Assembly: GCF_004345365.1 (NCBI RefSeq)
Contig: NZ_SLVF01000012.1
Location: 265,346 to 329,345, forward strand
Source: Kribbella sp. VKM Ac-2568
GTDB taxonomy: Bacteria; Actinomycetota; Actinomycetes; Propionibacteriales; Kribbellaceae
Reading direction: 5' to 3'
Length of the DNA: 64,000 nucleotides
Shown: positions 35,037 through 43,910 of the stretch, piece by piece
Numbering within the stretch: the first letter of the stretch is position 1
How the letters are laid out: each line of letters starts with the position of its first letter
Program-made: the position numbers and the translations under genes
Notes under the pieces: model-generated
What the model was told of the DNA's origin: nothing
The model's input: the letters and a program-made list of their open reading frames with translations, nothing else
Database searches by the model: none

Positions 35037-35127
35037 GTGTCAGGTTATAGAGCCCCGCCGACAGGGAATTTCCACGGCGTGTCCTGGTCGGAAATGGTTG
35101 CGTACACCGCGTCTGCCGGTTAATCAT

Positions 35128-35159
35128 TCGTACAGGCGTTCGATCGAACAGGTGTTCGG
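35128..35159. promoter_or_regulatory. Two abutting SOS boxes on the chiZ side
   Basis: TCGTACAGGCGTTCGA (35128-35143) and TCGAACAGGTGTTCGG (35144-35159) follow each other without a gap, each with one mismatch to TCGAAC-N4-GTTCGA. They precede the LysM gene and should bind two LexA dimers. Confidence 0.82.
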
Positions 35160-35201
35160 GCCGGTCGAACGGCCGGCGGTCCGGGAGTCCCGGCGAGGTG
35201 C

Positions 35202-35234
35202 TCGCCGAAAACTGTCGGACCCGGCCGGTAGACA
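35202..35234 (+). promoter_or_regulatory. DNA-damage-type promoter candidate of the chiZ-like gene
   Basis: TCGCCGAAAACTGTC (35202-35216), identical to the dinG upstream 15-mer, then CTGTCGGAC-N8-TAGACA (-10 at 35229-35234). Mycobacterial chiZ is known to have both an SOS and a RecA-independent promoter. The same double arrangement appears here, 43 nt after the SOS boxes. Confidence 0.6.
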
Positions 35235-35292
35235 GAGATCGACAGCGAACGACACCGCACGACGAGGACTGAACGAGGGTCTGGAGGATCCG

Positions 35293-35814
35293 ATGAGCAC
35301 AGCGGCTCTGGCGTCAGGGGCTCTGACATCAGGTGCGACGGCGAAGGCGGCCCCGTCGCCCGACGTCGACGGCACGCGTCAACGCCGCCGGCCGAGGATC
35401 GCCGGGACGACGACCGAGCCGCTCCCGGTGCGGGCGTGCTCCGGTGACGAGCTCGGGCGCCACGTCCAGACCCGGAGTGCCGCGAGCCGCCGGACCACCG
35501 CCGAGATCGAGCCGTCGGCCCTGCAGCTGACCCGCCGGGGCCGGATGGTTCTCACCGCGGTCTCGGTGCTCGTCTTCGGCGCCGCGATCGCCGTCCTGGG
35601 CCTGCGGATCGCCGGAGTGCTCGACAGTCAGCCCCAGTTCGACCACACGATCCGGGTGGAGGTCGGCGCCGGCCAGACACTCTGGTCCATCGCCCAGGAA
35701 ACCAACCCCGAAGAGAACCCCGCCGTCGTCGTCGAGCAGATCGCCGACCTCAACAACCTCCGCAACGCCGCCGACGTCATCCCCGGCCGCACCATCGAGG
35801 TCCCCATCCGCTAG
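35293..35814 (+). CDS. LysM membrane protein, ChiZ/DivS-type SOS cell-division suppressor
   Basis: 173-aa protein: a disordered Ala/Thr/Arg-rich N-terminus (1-84), one transmembrane segment (about 85-105) and a C-terminal LysM peptidoglycan-binding domain (122-171, IRVEVGAGQTLWSIAQE to VIPGRTIEVPI). ATG 35293 has GGAGG 5 nt upstream. Being divergent from lexA with SOS boxes between them is the hallmark of mycobacterial chiZ (Rv2719c) and corynebacterial divS, which halt septation after DNA damage. The sequence itself is only weakly conserved in this group, so orthology rests on position, size, LysM and regulation. Confidence 0.85.
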   Translation: MSTAALASGALTSGATAKAAPSPDVDGTRQRRRPRIAGTTTEPLPVRACSGDELGRHVQTRSAASRRTTAEIEPSALQLTRRGRMVLTAVSVLVFGAAIAVLGLRIAGVLDSQPQFDHTIRVEVGAGQTLWSIAQETNPEENPAVVVEQIADLNNLRNAADVIPGRTIEVPIR

Positions 35815-35876
35815 CTCCGCAGAGGCTCAGCCCGCGCCCCGGAGTACGGGCGCCAAGTCCTGCCGCCTCTTCGCCG

Positions 35877-36668
35877 TCAGTGCGGCGGGCGTTGCCCGGC
35901 CGTGCAGACGAACTGGTAGAACCAGGCGCGGAAACGCGGATCCAGCATCAGATCCCGATAGCGGGACAGTTCGGTCGGAGTGGCTCCGAGGCCCAGCAGC
36001 AGTGGTTCGGCCTGCTGGTTGAGATTGCGGTGCAGCAGGCATCCATCGCCACCACCTGTGGTGGTCTCCGAGTACTCCATCGCCTGGACGTTTGCGAGGC
36101 CCGCCTGCTCCATCCGGCCCTGCACCTTGTGGGCCCAGTCGAAGTCGATGCCTCGGGTCGGCCCGAGCACCTCGTGGGACAGATACATCATCCGTTCCCA
36201 CAAGGTCCGGTCCTCGTCGGTCGGTGCCGAGACGACCTTCAGCGGTCTCCCACTGAATTCTCCGAGCACCAGCCAGCCACCCGGCGCCAGCGCGTTGACG
36301 AGCGTCTCGAAGACCTTCTCCCGCTGCGGCAGGTGCACGAGGACCAGCCGGGCGTGGATCAGATCGAAAGGCCCGTCCACCGGCAGACCGTCCACGATGT
36401 CGTGGCGGTGGACCTCGATCCCTGGTCCTTCGACGAGATGGTCGGTGGCGATGTCGACCGCGACGACTTTGCCCGTCGGGCCGGTCCGCTCTGCCAGCCA
36501 GCGGGTGATCGACCCGCCACCGGCTCCCAGGTCGAGGCACCGCTGACCGGACCGGACGCCGATCGCCTCCAGAAGACGGGTGGTCGGTCCGTCGAGCACG
36601 TTCTCCAGGCAATCCATGTGATGGCGGCCGAGATCTGAACTCGTGTCGAAGATGTAGTCCTTTTCCAT
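35877..36668 (-). CDS. SAM-dependent methyltransferase
   Basis: 263-aa class I methyltransferase. Motif I LDLGAGGGSITRWLAER, motif II-like VVAVDIATDHL, post-I HDIVDGLPVDGPFDLIHARLVLVHL, and APGGWLVLGEF. ATG 36668 (MEKDYIFDTSSD) is the natural start. The C-terminal ~100 residues resemble the substrate-binding part of small-molecule methyltransferases. It is 42 bp downstream of the large SARP-LuxR regulator on the same strand, possibly in one unit with it. Substrate unknown. Confidence 0.85.
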   Translation of the reverse strand: MEKDYIFDTSSDLGRHHMDCLENVLDGPTTRLLEAIGVRSGQRCLDLGAGGGSITRWLAERTGPTGKVVAVDIATDHLVEGPGIEVHRHDIVDGLPVDGPFDLIHARLVLVHLPQREKVFETLVNALAPGGWLVLGEFSGRPLKVVSAPTDEDRTLWERMMYLSHEVLGPTRGIDFDWAHKVQGRMEQAGLANVQAMEYSETTTGGGDGCLLHRNLNQQAEPLLLGLGATPTELSRYRDLMLDPRFRAWFYQFVCTAGQRPPH

Positions 36669-36710
36669 CCCGCCACCCTCAGCCACTCGTCGGCCCGCGG
36701 TCATCGGTAA

Positions 36711-39683
36711 TCACCCGGATCTCTGCAGCGCCCAGGCCATCAGTTGGTAGCGGTTGGTGAGGTCGAGCTTCTGCCTGATGTGTTCGAGGTGCGATTCCAC
36801 CGTCCGTCGCGAGATGCAGAGTGCGGCGGCGATCTCGTCATTGGTCCGGCCCTGGCCGGTGAGCTCGGCGACCTCGCGTTCCCGGTCGGTGAGCGGGCGA
36901 TCGGCAGGGGTGGGAACGGCGAGCGCCTCCGCCATCAGCCGCTCAGGCGGCAGTGTCTGCCCCTCAGCCATCAATCGCTCAGCCGTCCTGGCGCCGGCCT
37001 CCTCGCGCGCACGTTCGACCACGGCCTCGCAGTACGCCGTCATGGTGCCGGCCATCCGGCCGCCGCGTCGGCTGAGCGCCTCGGCCGCACCCGCGAGCCT
37101 CAGCGCGCAGAGGATCCGCCCCTCGGCTGCTGCCAAGGTCGTGGCGGCCCACAACCATTCCGGATCTTCAACCAGCCCGTCGGCCTTGCGGAGATCCTCG
37201 ATCACCAAGCTCAACTGGTGCCGATGCTCGGCGACATCCCCGGTCACCGCGGCGGCGAACGCAGTACCGAGTCTGGCGGAGACGCCGAGCGCGTCGGCTC
37301 CGGTCGATTGACTGGCCTTCAGGGCCTGGAGGTAGCACTCGCGCCCGCCCTGCCAATCGCCGTCCTCGTACTTCGCGAGGCCGAGCACGGTGAGCGCCCA
37401 GCCCTTGCCTTGTTCGTCGTCGTGATCGTGGAACAGCGCGATGCTCTGAGCGCAGAGCTTCCGGGCCCGAGCGGTGTTGCCCGTGGTGCTCTCGACCAGG
37501 GCCAGGTTGCGCAGTCCGCGGGCGGCGTCCAGTCCGTTTCCGAACTCGCGGGCGAGCGAGAGACTCTCCTGGTACGCCTCGCGCGCTGCTGGGTAGTCCC
37601 GTTGGCGCCAGGCGAGCCGGCCGACTCGAGCCAGCGCGGCCGCGCGGAGACGCGGATCCTCGGCGCCGCGATCCAGCAACTCCTCGAGCCGGGCGCGAGC
37701 ACCGTTGATCCGCCCACGCTGCTCCCAGAAGTACGCGAGGGCCGTGCTCAGTTCGAGCCCCAGATCGGTTGGCTGCGATCGCGCCCAGTTCGCCGCGGCC
37801 AGCAGGTTGCCCGCCTCCCGCTGCAGTTCGATCAGCCCGGCCGGGCGGTTCGGGCCGCGCAGCCCGGCATCGCAGCGACGTGCCACGGCGAGGAAGTGCT
37901 GGGCGTGCCGTTCGCGGATCAGGTCGGCTTCACCTCGCGCCGCGAGCGCCGTCTCGCCGTACTGGCGCAGCGGCTCAAGCATCCGGTACCGCGTACGCCC
38001 GGCCGCGGCGGGCTCTGCCAGGACCAGCGAGTGGTCGACGAGGACGGTGAGGGAGCCGAGTAGGTCCGCGCCTAGCTGGGCAACAGCTTCGGCGGCGCTC
38101 AGGTCGAAGCCGCCGACGAAGACCGAGAGTCGATCGAAGAGGAGGCGGGCTGGCTGCGGGAGCAGCCGTCGACTCCATTCCACCGTCGCCGTCATCGTCT
38201 GTTGCCGATCGGATGAACCGGTGCCTCTCGACAATGGCAGCAGAGCATCCAGCCGTTCGAGGATCTCCGGTGGCGAGAGCACCCGATTCCAGGCGGCGGC
38301 CAGCTCGATGGCCAGCGGCATCCCGTCGAGACGCCGGCAGATCTGCAGGACGTGCTCGCCGGCGGCCGCGTCACCGAGTTCAACGGCAACCAGACCGGCG
38401 CGATCGGCGAAGAGTTCCAGCGCTGGGCCGTCGTCGAGTGGTGGCAGTCTGAACAACTGTTCCCCGGCAACCCCCAACGGCACTCGGCTGGTGGTCAGGA
38501 TTCGCACCGACGGGCAAGTGGCCAGAATCCTCCCGGCCAACTGTGCGGCCGCATCAACGACGTGCTCGCAATTGTCGAGAACGACCAGGGACTTGGCGTC
38601 CGACAATGCGGTCACCAACGCCTCCGTCGTCGACTCACCGGGTTTCTCGCTAATGCCGAGCGCCGAAGCCATCGCGCCGACGACCGCCCGCTCGTCCGAC
38701 ACCGCGGCAAGCTCCACCAGCCAGACACCCTCGAAGCACCCGGTGCGAGCAGCAAGCTCCGTGGCCAGCCGAGTCTTTCCACCGCCCGGAGGTCCCGCGA
38801 CCGTCACCAGGCGCGTTTCAGCCAGCAGCCGATCCGCCACCCCCAACTCCGACTCCCGCCCGAAGAACCGCGTCAACCCAACCGCCGGCCCAGTAGTGAT
38901 CGGTCTGTCGGCCGCGAGGCCAGGTGCGGGCGGGCTCGGCTCGTCGAAGGAGAGTGAGGGCTCGGAGAGCAGTTGGCGGTGGACGGCCTGGAGTTCGGCG
39001 GATGGGCTCGCTCCGAGGTTCTCGGCGAGCAGGGACCTCACCGCCTCGTAGCGGTCTAGTGCCTCGGCTTTCCGTCCGTTTAGTTTCAGGGCGATCAGCA
39101 GCCGCGTCCAGAGTGGTTCGCGCAGCGGGAAGCGCTCGGTCAGGCTCAGCAACTCGCCGACGCAAGCGCCCGACGAGCCGGCCGCCAGATCGAGGTCGAC
39201 TCGCCGCTCGTACGCCGCGAGGTAGCGCTCGACGAGATCGGGGGAGACCTGTTGCTCGACCCAGTCGGACAGCGACTCACCGAAGGGATCTCCGCGCCAC
39301 AGGGCCAGCGCCGCGCTCAGAAGACGCCGTTCCTCGGCAGAGTCCGGAGTGCCATCAGCCTGCTCGACCAGATCACGGAACACCAGCACGTCCACCGCGG
39401 TGTCCGGCACCCGAAGCCGATAGCCCGTCGGCTCGGTAGCCACCAGGTCGTCGCCGAGCACCCGCCGCAGCCGGCCGACGTACGTCTGGAGACTGCCGCG
39501 GACTCGCTCCGGCGGCCTGTCGTCCCACAGCCCGAGCGCCAGCGAGTCGAAGGAGACCGTGCGCCCGGCAGACAGGGCCAGCAAAGCCAGCAGCGCACGC
39601 ACCTTGCGGCCCGGAAGTAGCACGGGATGCCCGGACAGCGACACCTCGAAGGGGCCGAGCAGACGGATCTCAGGACCGGTCAT
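36711..39683 (-). CDS. SARP/AfsR-type regulator with NB-ARC, TPR and C-terminal LuxR domain
   Basis: 990-aa multidomain regulator. An N-terminal OmpR-like winged helix (about 5-95, with RTVSFDSLALGLWDDRPPER) and a bacterial transcriptional activation domain BTAD (98-245) form the SARP part. An NB-ARC ATPase follows, with P-loop GPPGGGKT at 297-304, VVLDNCEHV and LPLAIELAAAW. TPR-like repeats come next, and a LuxR helix-turn-helix ends the protein (LTDREREVAELTGQGRTNDE). ATG 39683 (MTGPEIRLLG) is the usual start; the long upstream open frame is Arg-rich and not coding. Having DNA-binding domains at both ends is unusual. Such proteins often control secondary metabolism, but no biosynthetic cluster is adjacent. 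Confidence 0.9.
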   Translation of the reverse strand: MTGPEIRLLGPFEVSLSGHPVLLPGRKVRALLALLALSAGRTVSFDSLALGLWDDRPPERVRGSLQTYVGRLRRVLGDDLVATEPTGYRLRVPDTAVDVLVFRDLVEQADGTPDSAEERRLLSAALALWRGDPFGESLSDWVEQQVSPDLVERYLAAYERRVDLDLAAGSSGACVGELLSLTERFPLREPLWTRLLIALKLNGRKAEALDRYEAVRSLLAENLGASPSAELQAVHRQLLSEPSLSFDEPSPPAPGLAADRPITTGPAVGLTRFFGRESELGVADRLLAETRLVTVAGPPGGGKTRLATELAARTGCFEGVWLVELAAVSDERAVVGAMASALGISEKPGESTTEALVTALSDAKSLVVLDNCEHVVDAAAQLAGRILATCPSVRILTTSRVPLGVAGEQLFRLPPLDDGPALELFADRAGLVAVELGDAAAGEHVLQICRRLDGMPLAIELAAAWNRVLSPPEILERLDALLPLSRGTGSSDRQQTMTATVEWSRRLLPQPARLLFDRLSVFVGGFDLSAAEAVAQLGADLLGSLTVLVDHSLVLAEPAAAGRTRYRMLEPLRQYGETALAARGEADLIRERHAQHFLAVARRCDAGLRGPNRPAGLIELQREAGNLLAAANWARSQPTDLGLELSTALAYFWEQRGRINGARARLEELLDRGAEDPRLRAAALARVGRLAWRQRDYPAAREAYQESLSLAREFGNGLDAARGLRNLALVESTTGNTARARKLCAQSIALFHDHDDEQGKGWALTVLGLAKYEDGDWQGGRECYLQALKASQSTGADALGVSARLGTAFAAAVTGDVAEHRHQLSLVIEDLRKADGLVEDPEWLWAATTLAAAEGRILCALRLAGAAEALSRRGGRMAGTMTAYCEAVVERAREEAGARTAERLMAEGQTLPPERLMAEALAVPTPADRPLTDREREVAELTGQGRTNDEIAAALCISRRTVESHLEHIRQKLDLTNRYQLMAWALQRSG

Positions 39684-39910
39684 CAGCACCCCCAGGCAGA
39701 TGACGTCGTCGCTGGAAAGGGTGTTCCGATCGTAGCCGCGGCAAGGTTCACCGAGTTCCCGAGCAACCCGCCCATGCTCGGCTGTCAACCCTCGGAGCAC
39801 CAAGTGACAGCGAATCGGCATCCGTTCGGCAGTGGTCGTCCGTACCTTCTCCCACAGCGCGGCACCACGGGTGCCGCAGCTCTGACCGGGGGATCTTGAT
39901 CGGGGGATCA

Positions 39911-40534
39911 ATGCAAACCAGTACCGTCCTGACCTTTTGCGCCGCGACGCTGGCCGTCCTGCTCGTGCCAGGGCCGTCCGTCGCCTACGTCGTCGCCTGC
40001 GGCATCGAGCACGGCCGAGTCGCAGCCCTGTACTCCGTGCTCGGCCTGGAGACCGGCGCTCTCCTACACGTCGTCGCGGCCGCACTGGGCCTCGCGACCC
40101 TGCTCGCCTCCTCGGAGACGGCCTTCCTCATAGTCAGGTACGCCGGAGCGGCCTACCTGATCTGGCTGGCAACTCGACAGTTCAGCCGCTGCGGGACCCG
40201 GACGACGATCGCGCGACACCGGCGTGGTTCCGTGACGCACCTGCAGGTGTACCGCGACGGCGTACTCGTCGACCTGCTCAATCCGAAGACAGCCCTGTTC
40301 TTCCTCGCGTTCCTGCCGCAGTTCGTGCATCCCGGCCGAGGACCCGCAGTACTCCAGGTCGCAGTACTGGGAGGCCTGTTCGTGCTGCTGGCAGCCGCCT
40401 GCGACACCGCGTACGCCGTAGCGGCGGGCGGGTTGGCGACCAGGATCCAGGCGTCGCCGACCTGGCAGCGAGGCATCCGCAAGACCACAGGCGGGGTCTA
40501 CCTGGGTCTTGCGGGCCTCGCTGCCTTCAGCTGA
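39911..40534 (+). CDS. LysE/RhtB-family exporter
   Basis: 207-aa membrane protein with about six hydrophobic segments and the family motif VPGPSVAYVVACGIEHGR after TM1. NPKTALFFLAFLPQFV is the second diagnostic motif. ATG 39911 lies 4 nt after a GGGGGA purine stretch. Exports amino acids or related metabolites; the substrate is not deducible. Its stop codon directly abuts the stop of the convergent oxidoreductase gene (TGA|TCA), with no intergenic bases. Confidence 0.88.
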   Translation: MQTSTVLTFCAATLAVLLVPGPSVAYVVACGIEHGRVAALYSVLGLETGALLHVVAAALGLATLLASSETAFLIVRYAGAAYLIWLATRQFSRCGTRTTIARHRRGSVTHLQVYRDGVLVDLLNPKTALFFLAFLPQFVHPGRGPAVLQVAVLGGLFVLLAAACDTAYAVAAGGLATRIQASPTWQRGIRKTTGGVYLGLAGLAAFS

Positions 40535-41860
40535 TCAGCTCAGCAGGGAGGAGACCCTGACGACCTGACCCGTCTCGAAGGACTGGTTGGCGGCGAGGCC
40601 GATCAGGAGCGAGCGGGCGCCGTCCTCGTGGTCCGCGCTGCGGCCGAGCGGATCCTCGCCCGGGTCACCGAACAGGGACTCGAGCAGCCGCGCGTCGCCA
40701 CCACCGTGGCCCTGACCGAGCTCGCCGTGCAGCAGGGTCTGCGGCGGCTCCCAGAGCGGGTGCAGCGTCAGCAGCGCCTCAGTCTCACCCGGCTTCGCAT
40801 CACCGTGCTGTACTGCGGTCGCGTGCTGCTGGTCTGCGGGCGGAGTCGCGAAGGTGTTCTCCCGGACGAGCAGTTCGAGCCGGCCGGCGCTGCCGTTGAA
40901 GCCGATCCGGTAGCCCTCCCAGGGCGAGTACGCCGTGAGGTGGTAGCTCAGCGACGCGCCCGAGGAGTAGCGGACGAGCACCGCCATGTCGTCCTCGATC
41001 GTGATGCCCGGGCCGAACACGTTCTGGTCCCGGTGGTAGCCGTCGTCGTGCTCGGCTTCCAGGTAGAGCTCGCGCAGTTTGTCGTTCGCGGCGAGCTTGA
41101 TCGCGAACGGGTCGTCCGCCGCCTCCGGCGAGCTGTCGGCCCGGTCGTAGGCCCGGGCGAGTCCGCGGCGCTTGCCGTTCTCGTCGCCGTAGAAGAAGAG
41201 CTTCCCGTCGGCGAACACGGTCTCCGGCTCGGAGGCGATCCACCAGTTGACGAGGTCGAAGTGGTGGGTCGCCTTGTGCACCATCAGGCCACCGGCGTTC
41301 GCCTTGTCCCGGTGCCAGCGGCGGAAGTAGTCGGCGCCGTGCCGGACGTCGAGCAGCCACTCGAAGTGCACCGAGCCGATCTCACCGATCGCGCCCGAGG
41401 CGAGCACCTCGCGGACCTTCGCGTGCACCGGGTTGTAGCGGTAGTTGAAGGCGACCCGGACCGATCCCGGCGCCTTCTCCGCGGCGTCCAGGATCCGCCG
41501 GCAGCGCACCGGGTCCATCGTCATCGGCTTCTCGGTGATCACGTCGAGCCCGGCCTCGAGCGCGGCCACGATGTAGTCGTCGTGGGTCCGGTCCATCGAC
41601 GTCACCAGCACCACGTCCGGCCGCTGCTCGTCGAGCATCCTGGCGAAGTCGGCCGCGGCGTACTGCGGGACGGCCGGGTACCCGTGACGTTCGGCCAGCC
41701 AACGGTTGTGCACGCTCATCCGGGTCGGGTTGGTGTCGCAGAACCCGACCAGCTCGGCACGATCGGCGTACGGGCCGGCGAGGGCGCCGACGAAGGTCTC
41801 GGCGCGGGCTCCGAGCCCGACTACGGCGTAGCGGCGACGACTGGTGGGAGTACCGGACAA
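40535..41860 (-). CDS. Gfo/Idh/MocA-family oxidoreductase
   Basis: 441-aa NAD(P)-dependent sugar or inositol dehydrogenase-type enzyme. Rossmann motif YAVVGLGARAETFVGAL, then VTEKPMTMDPVRC with the conserved EKP lysine, and a C-terminal beta-sheet domain with HHFDLVNWW. The proposed start is TTG 41860, because GGAGC lies 7 nt before it and a LacI-type operator sits just upstream at 41889-41902. The longer frame to 41932 would place that operator inside the gene. Regulation by a LacI repressor points to carbohydrate catabolism. Confidence 0.85.
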   Translation of the reverse strand: MSGTPTSRRRYAVVGLGARAETFVGALAGPYADRAELVGFCDTNPTRMSVHNRWLAERHGYPAVPQYAAADFARMLDEQRPDVVLVTSMDRTHDDYIVAALEAGLDVITEKPMTMDPVRCRRILDAAEKAPGSVRVAFNYRYNPVHAKVREVLASGAIGEIGSVHFEWLLDVRHGADYFRRWHRDKANAGGLMVHKATHHFDLVNWWIASEPETVFADGKLFFYGDENGKRRGLARAYDRADSSPEAADDPFAIKLAANDKLRELYLEAEHDDGYHRDQNVFGPGITIEDDMAVLVRYSSGASLSYHLTAYSPWEGYRIGFNGSAGRLELLVRENTFATPPADQQHATAVQHGDAKPGETEALLTLHPLWEPPQTLLHGELGQGHGGGDARLLESLFGDPGEDPLGRSADHEDGARSLLIGLAANQSFETGQVVRVSSLLS

Positions 41861-41888
41861 GGCGTGGCTCCTAGCTCGGGCGGAAGAC

Positions 41889-41902
41889 TGCAAACGTTTG
41901 CA
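41889..41902. promoter_or_regulatory. LacI-family operator
   Basis: Perfect 14-bp palindrome TGCAAACGTTTGCA with the central CG typical of LacI/GalR operators, 28 bp before the proposed start of the oxidoreductase and 87 bp after the stop of nothing else on that strand. No LacI gene is in the window. Confidence 0.75.
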
Positions 41903-41982
41903 ATGCAACCACGAGCCGTCTTGTGCGAACAAGGAGCTGTCCGAATCCGGTCGCCTCAGCCGAGGGTGTGGTGCCAGAGGCC

Positions 41983-42933
41983 TCAGCTGACGGTGTTCAG
42001 CCAGAGGTCGGCATACCGCCGCCCGTCGACCGCGGTGGACACCTGGACGACGGTCGGCGCCGGTCCGAACGGGTCGCTGGACAGGTCGCCCGACCAGTCA
42101 CGCGTGTCCACGATCGTGCGCCCGCGCGACCAACTGCCGGACAGCTCGACGCGCAGCGGGAAGGGCGACGTGGTCAGCCCTGCCGGGTCGATCACGGCGC
42201 AGACGGCGCCACCGTCACCGATGCTCGCGCCATCCGATTTGTAGAGCCGGCTCCGCTTCTCGATCAACGCCCGAGCCAGGTCCGCCGACGGAGAACCACC
42301 CAGCGCCTGAGCCTCTTCGCGTGAGATCACCACGTCGTAGAACACGTCGAGCCCATACATGGTCAGCGGTACTCCGAGGGCGCCCGCCGCGCTGAGCACG
42401 ATCGCGGCGGCCTCTGGGTCGGTCCAGATGTTGAACTCGGCCGAGGCGGTCGCGTTGCCGATCCCAGCCGCGCCGCCCATGAAGACGATCTCGCCAAGTC
42501 CGTCAGCTACCTCCGGATGAGTCCGTAGCAACAAGGCGATGTTGGTCATCGGCGCCAGCGGGATCAGCGTCACCCGCTCGCCCTTGCCGGCCGCCTCCAG
42601 CAGCACATCGCGGAGCAACTCGACGGCGTGCCGCTCCTCCGCGATGCGGTTGGAGCGAGGCCAGTCCAGGTCGCCGAGCCCGTCCGCTCCGTGCACGTGC
42701 GGGGCGGTTCGTACCGGCTGCAGCAGCGGCAGCGCGGCGCCGCGCGCGACGGGGACGTCCGGACGCCCTGCTGCCTCGAGCACGGTGAGGGTGTTGAGTA
42801 CGACCTGGTCGATGCCGACGTTGCCGCCGACGCAGGTCACCGCCCGGAGGTCGAGGTCGGGGTGGCGGGCGGCGAGCAACAGGGCGCAGGCGTCGTCGAG
42901 TCCGGTGTCGACGTCCAGGATGACCGGCTTCAT
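41983..42933 (-). CDS. Inosine-uridine preferring nucleoside hydrolase family protein
   Basis: 316-aa enzyme that hydrolyses the N-glycosidic bond of ribonucleosides. The Ca-binding N-terminus DVDTGLDDACALLLA, VGNV-like CVGGNVGIDQVVLNT, PLAPMTNIALLL and FMGGA motifs are all present. ATG 42933 (MKPVILDVDTG) is chosen over the upstream in-frame ATGs. It is upstream of the Gfo/Idh gene on the same strand with 122 bp between, including the LacI operator, so the two are probably separate units within a carbon-salvage locus. Confidence 0.9.
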   Translation of the reverse strand: MKPVILDVDTGLDDACALLLAARHPDLDLRAVTCVGGNVGIDQVVLNTLTVLEAAGRPDVPVARGAALPLLQPVRTAPHVHGADGLGDLDWPRSNRIAEERHAVELLRDVLLEAAGKGERVTLIPLAPMTNIALLLRTHPEVADGLGEIVFMGGAAGIGNATASAEFNIWTDPEAAAIVLSAAGALGVPLTMYGLDVFYDVVISREEAQALGGSPSADLARALIEKRSRLYKSDGASIGDGGAVCAVIDPAGLTTSPFPLRVELSGSWSRGRTIVDTRDWSGDLSSDPFGPAPTVVQVSTAVDGRRYADLWLNTVS

Positions 42934-43125
42934 GCCCCACATCCTCACCTATCGGGGGAGCCACGCGGCCGGCGTTGCCGTGAACGTGTGGACCGTCGAC
43001 GCCCGCCGCCGCGGGTCTGAGCGCAGTACGGCGGCAGCAGATCGTGGCCGAGGCGAGAGCGCTTCGCTGAGCGATCACTCCGGGCGGGCGGCGGTCTGCG
43101 CAAACGGAGCCTGCTGCTGCGCGGG

Positions 43126-43722
43126 TTGATCTCGTCCGACAACGTCCGGCCTCCCGCGCCCGCCGTACCGGGTCGGATGCTCGAGTTGCTGACCGAGCGG
43201 TCGGCGGCGGATCCGGCGCTCTTCGAGACCACTGGGCGGGCTGTGGTGTTCAGCTCGCTGGAAGACCTGGCGGCGCGGATCGACGACCCGGATCTGGACG
43301 TGGAGCCGTCTGACGTGTTGGTACTGCAGAACGCGGGTCCGCTGGGTGCCGGGGTGCCCGAGGCCGGCTATCTGCCGATCCCGGGGAAGCTGGCGCGGTC
43401 CGGAGTACGGGACATGGTCCGGATCTCCGACGCCCGGATGAGCGGTACGGCGTACGGGACGATCGTGCTGCACGTGACGCCGGAGGCGGCGCTGGGCGGG
43501 CCGCTCGCGCTGGTGCGGACGGGTGATCCGATCCGCTTGTCGGTGGCTTCGGGGACCCTGGATCTGCTGGTCTCCGACGAGGAGCTGGAGGCCCGCCGGG
43601 CGGACCTTCCGGCGCCCGCGCCGGCCCCGGCGACGGGGTACCGGCGGCTGTTCCACGAGCACGTGCTGGGTGCCGACCGGGGCTGCGATCTCGACTTCTG
43701 CGTGCCGCCCGCGGGGGACTGA
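43126..43722 (+). pseudogene. Truncated dihydroxy-acid/sugar-acid dehydratase (IlvD/Edd) C-terminal fragment
   Basis: Only the C-terminal third of an IlvD/Edd-family dehydratase is present: GRAVVFSSLEDLAARIDDPD, then VLVLQNAGPLGAG, GVRDMVRISDARMSGTAYGT and the end GADRGCDLDFCV. Family members are about 560-600 aa; here at most 198 codons are open, and the N-terminal iron-sulfur cluster cysteines are missing. Similarity starts near codon 15-30. Just upstream (42953-43000) the same strand, in another frame, encodes SHAAGVAVNVWTVD, which looks like a scrap of a glycerophosphodiester phosphodiesterase. The stretch therefore seems to be a deletion scar carrying two gene remnants. Confidence 0.75.
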
Positions 43723-43838
43723 CCGGGGCGCATTTTGCTCCTCGAAAGGGTCGTTCGGCGGGCGCCACGCGGGAGTACACGGGGCCGCGCGGGTGTTGGA
43801 ACAAAGAGACGCGCGCGAGATTCGGCCGTTCTTGCAAA

Positions 43839-43861
43839 CTGTCGGAGGCCGGACGTAACAT
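43839..43861 (+). promoter_or_regulatory. DNA-damage-type promoter candidate of nrdR-nrdJ
   Basis: AAACTGTCGGAG with CTGTC at 43839-43843 and TAACAT at 43856-43861, the same 12-nt spacing as at dinG and chiZ. It is the only promoter-like element I see before nrdR, about 144 nt upstream of its start. Confidence 0.45.
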
Positions 43862-43910
43862 CCCTAGATGTAGTAGTTACAAGCCTGTAAGTCATCCACA
43901 GGTAGTGGTT
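43862..43910. promoter_or_regulatory. Candidate NrdR box pair
   Basis: CCCTAGATGTAGTAG (43862-43876) and CCACAGGTAGTGG (43896-43908) are imperfect palindromes whose centres are about 33 bp apart, near three helical turns. NrdR normally binds two 16-bp boxes spaced this way close to the promoter. The match to acaCwAtATaTwgtgt is only partial. The first box begins right after the putative -10. Confidence 0.45.
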
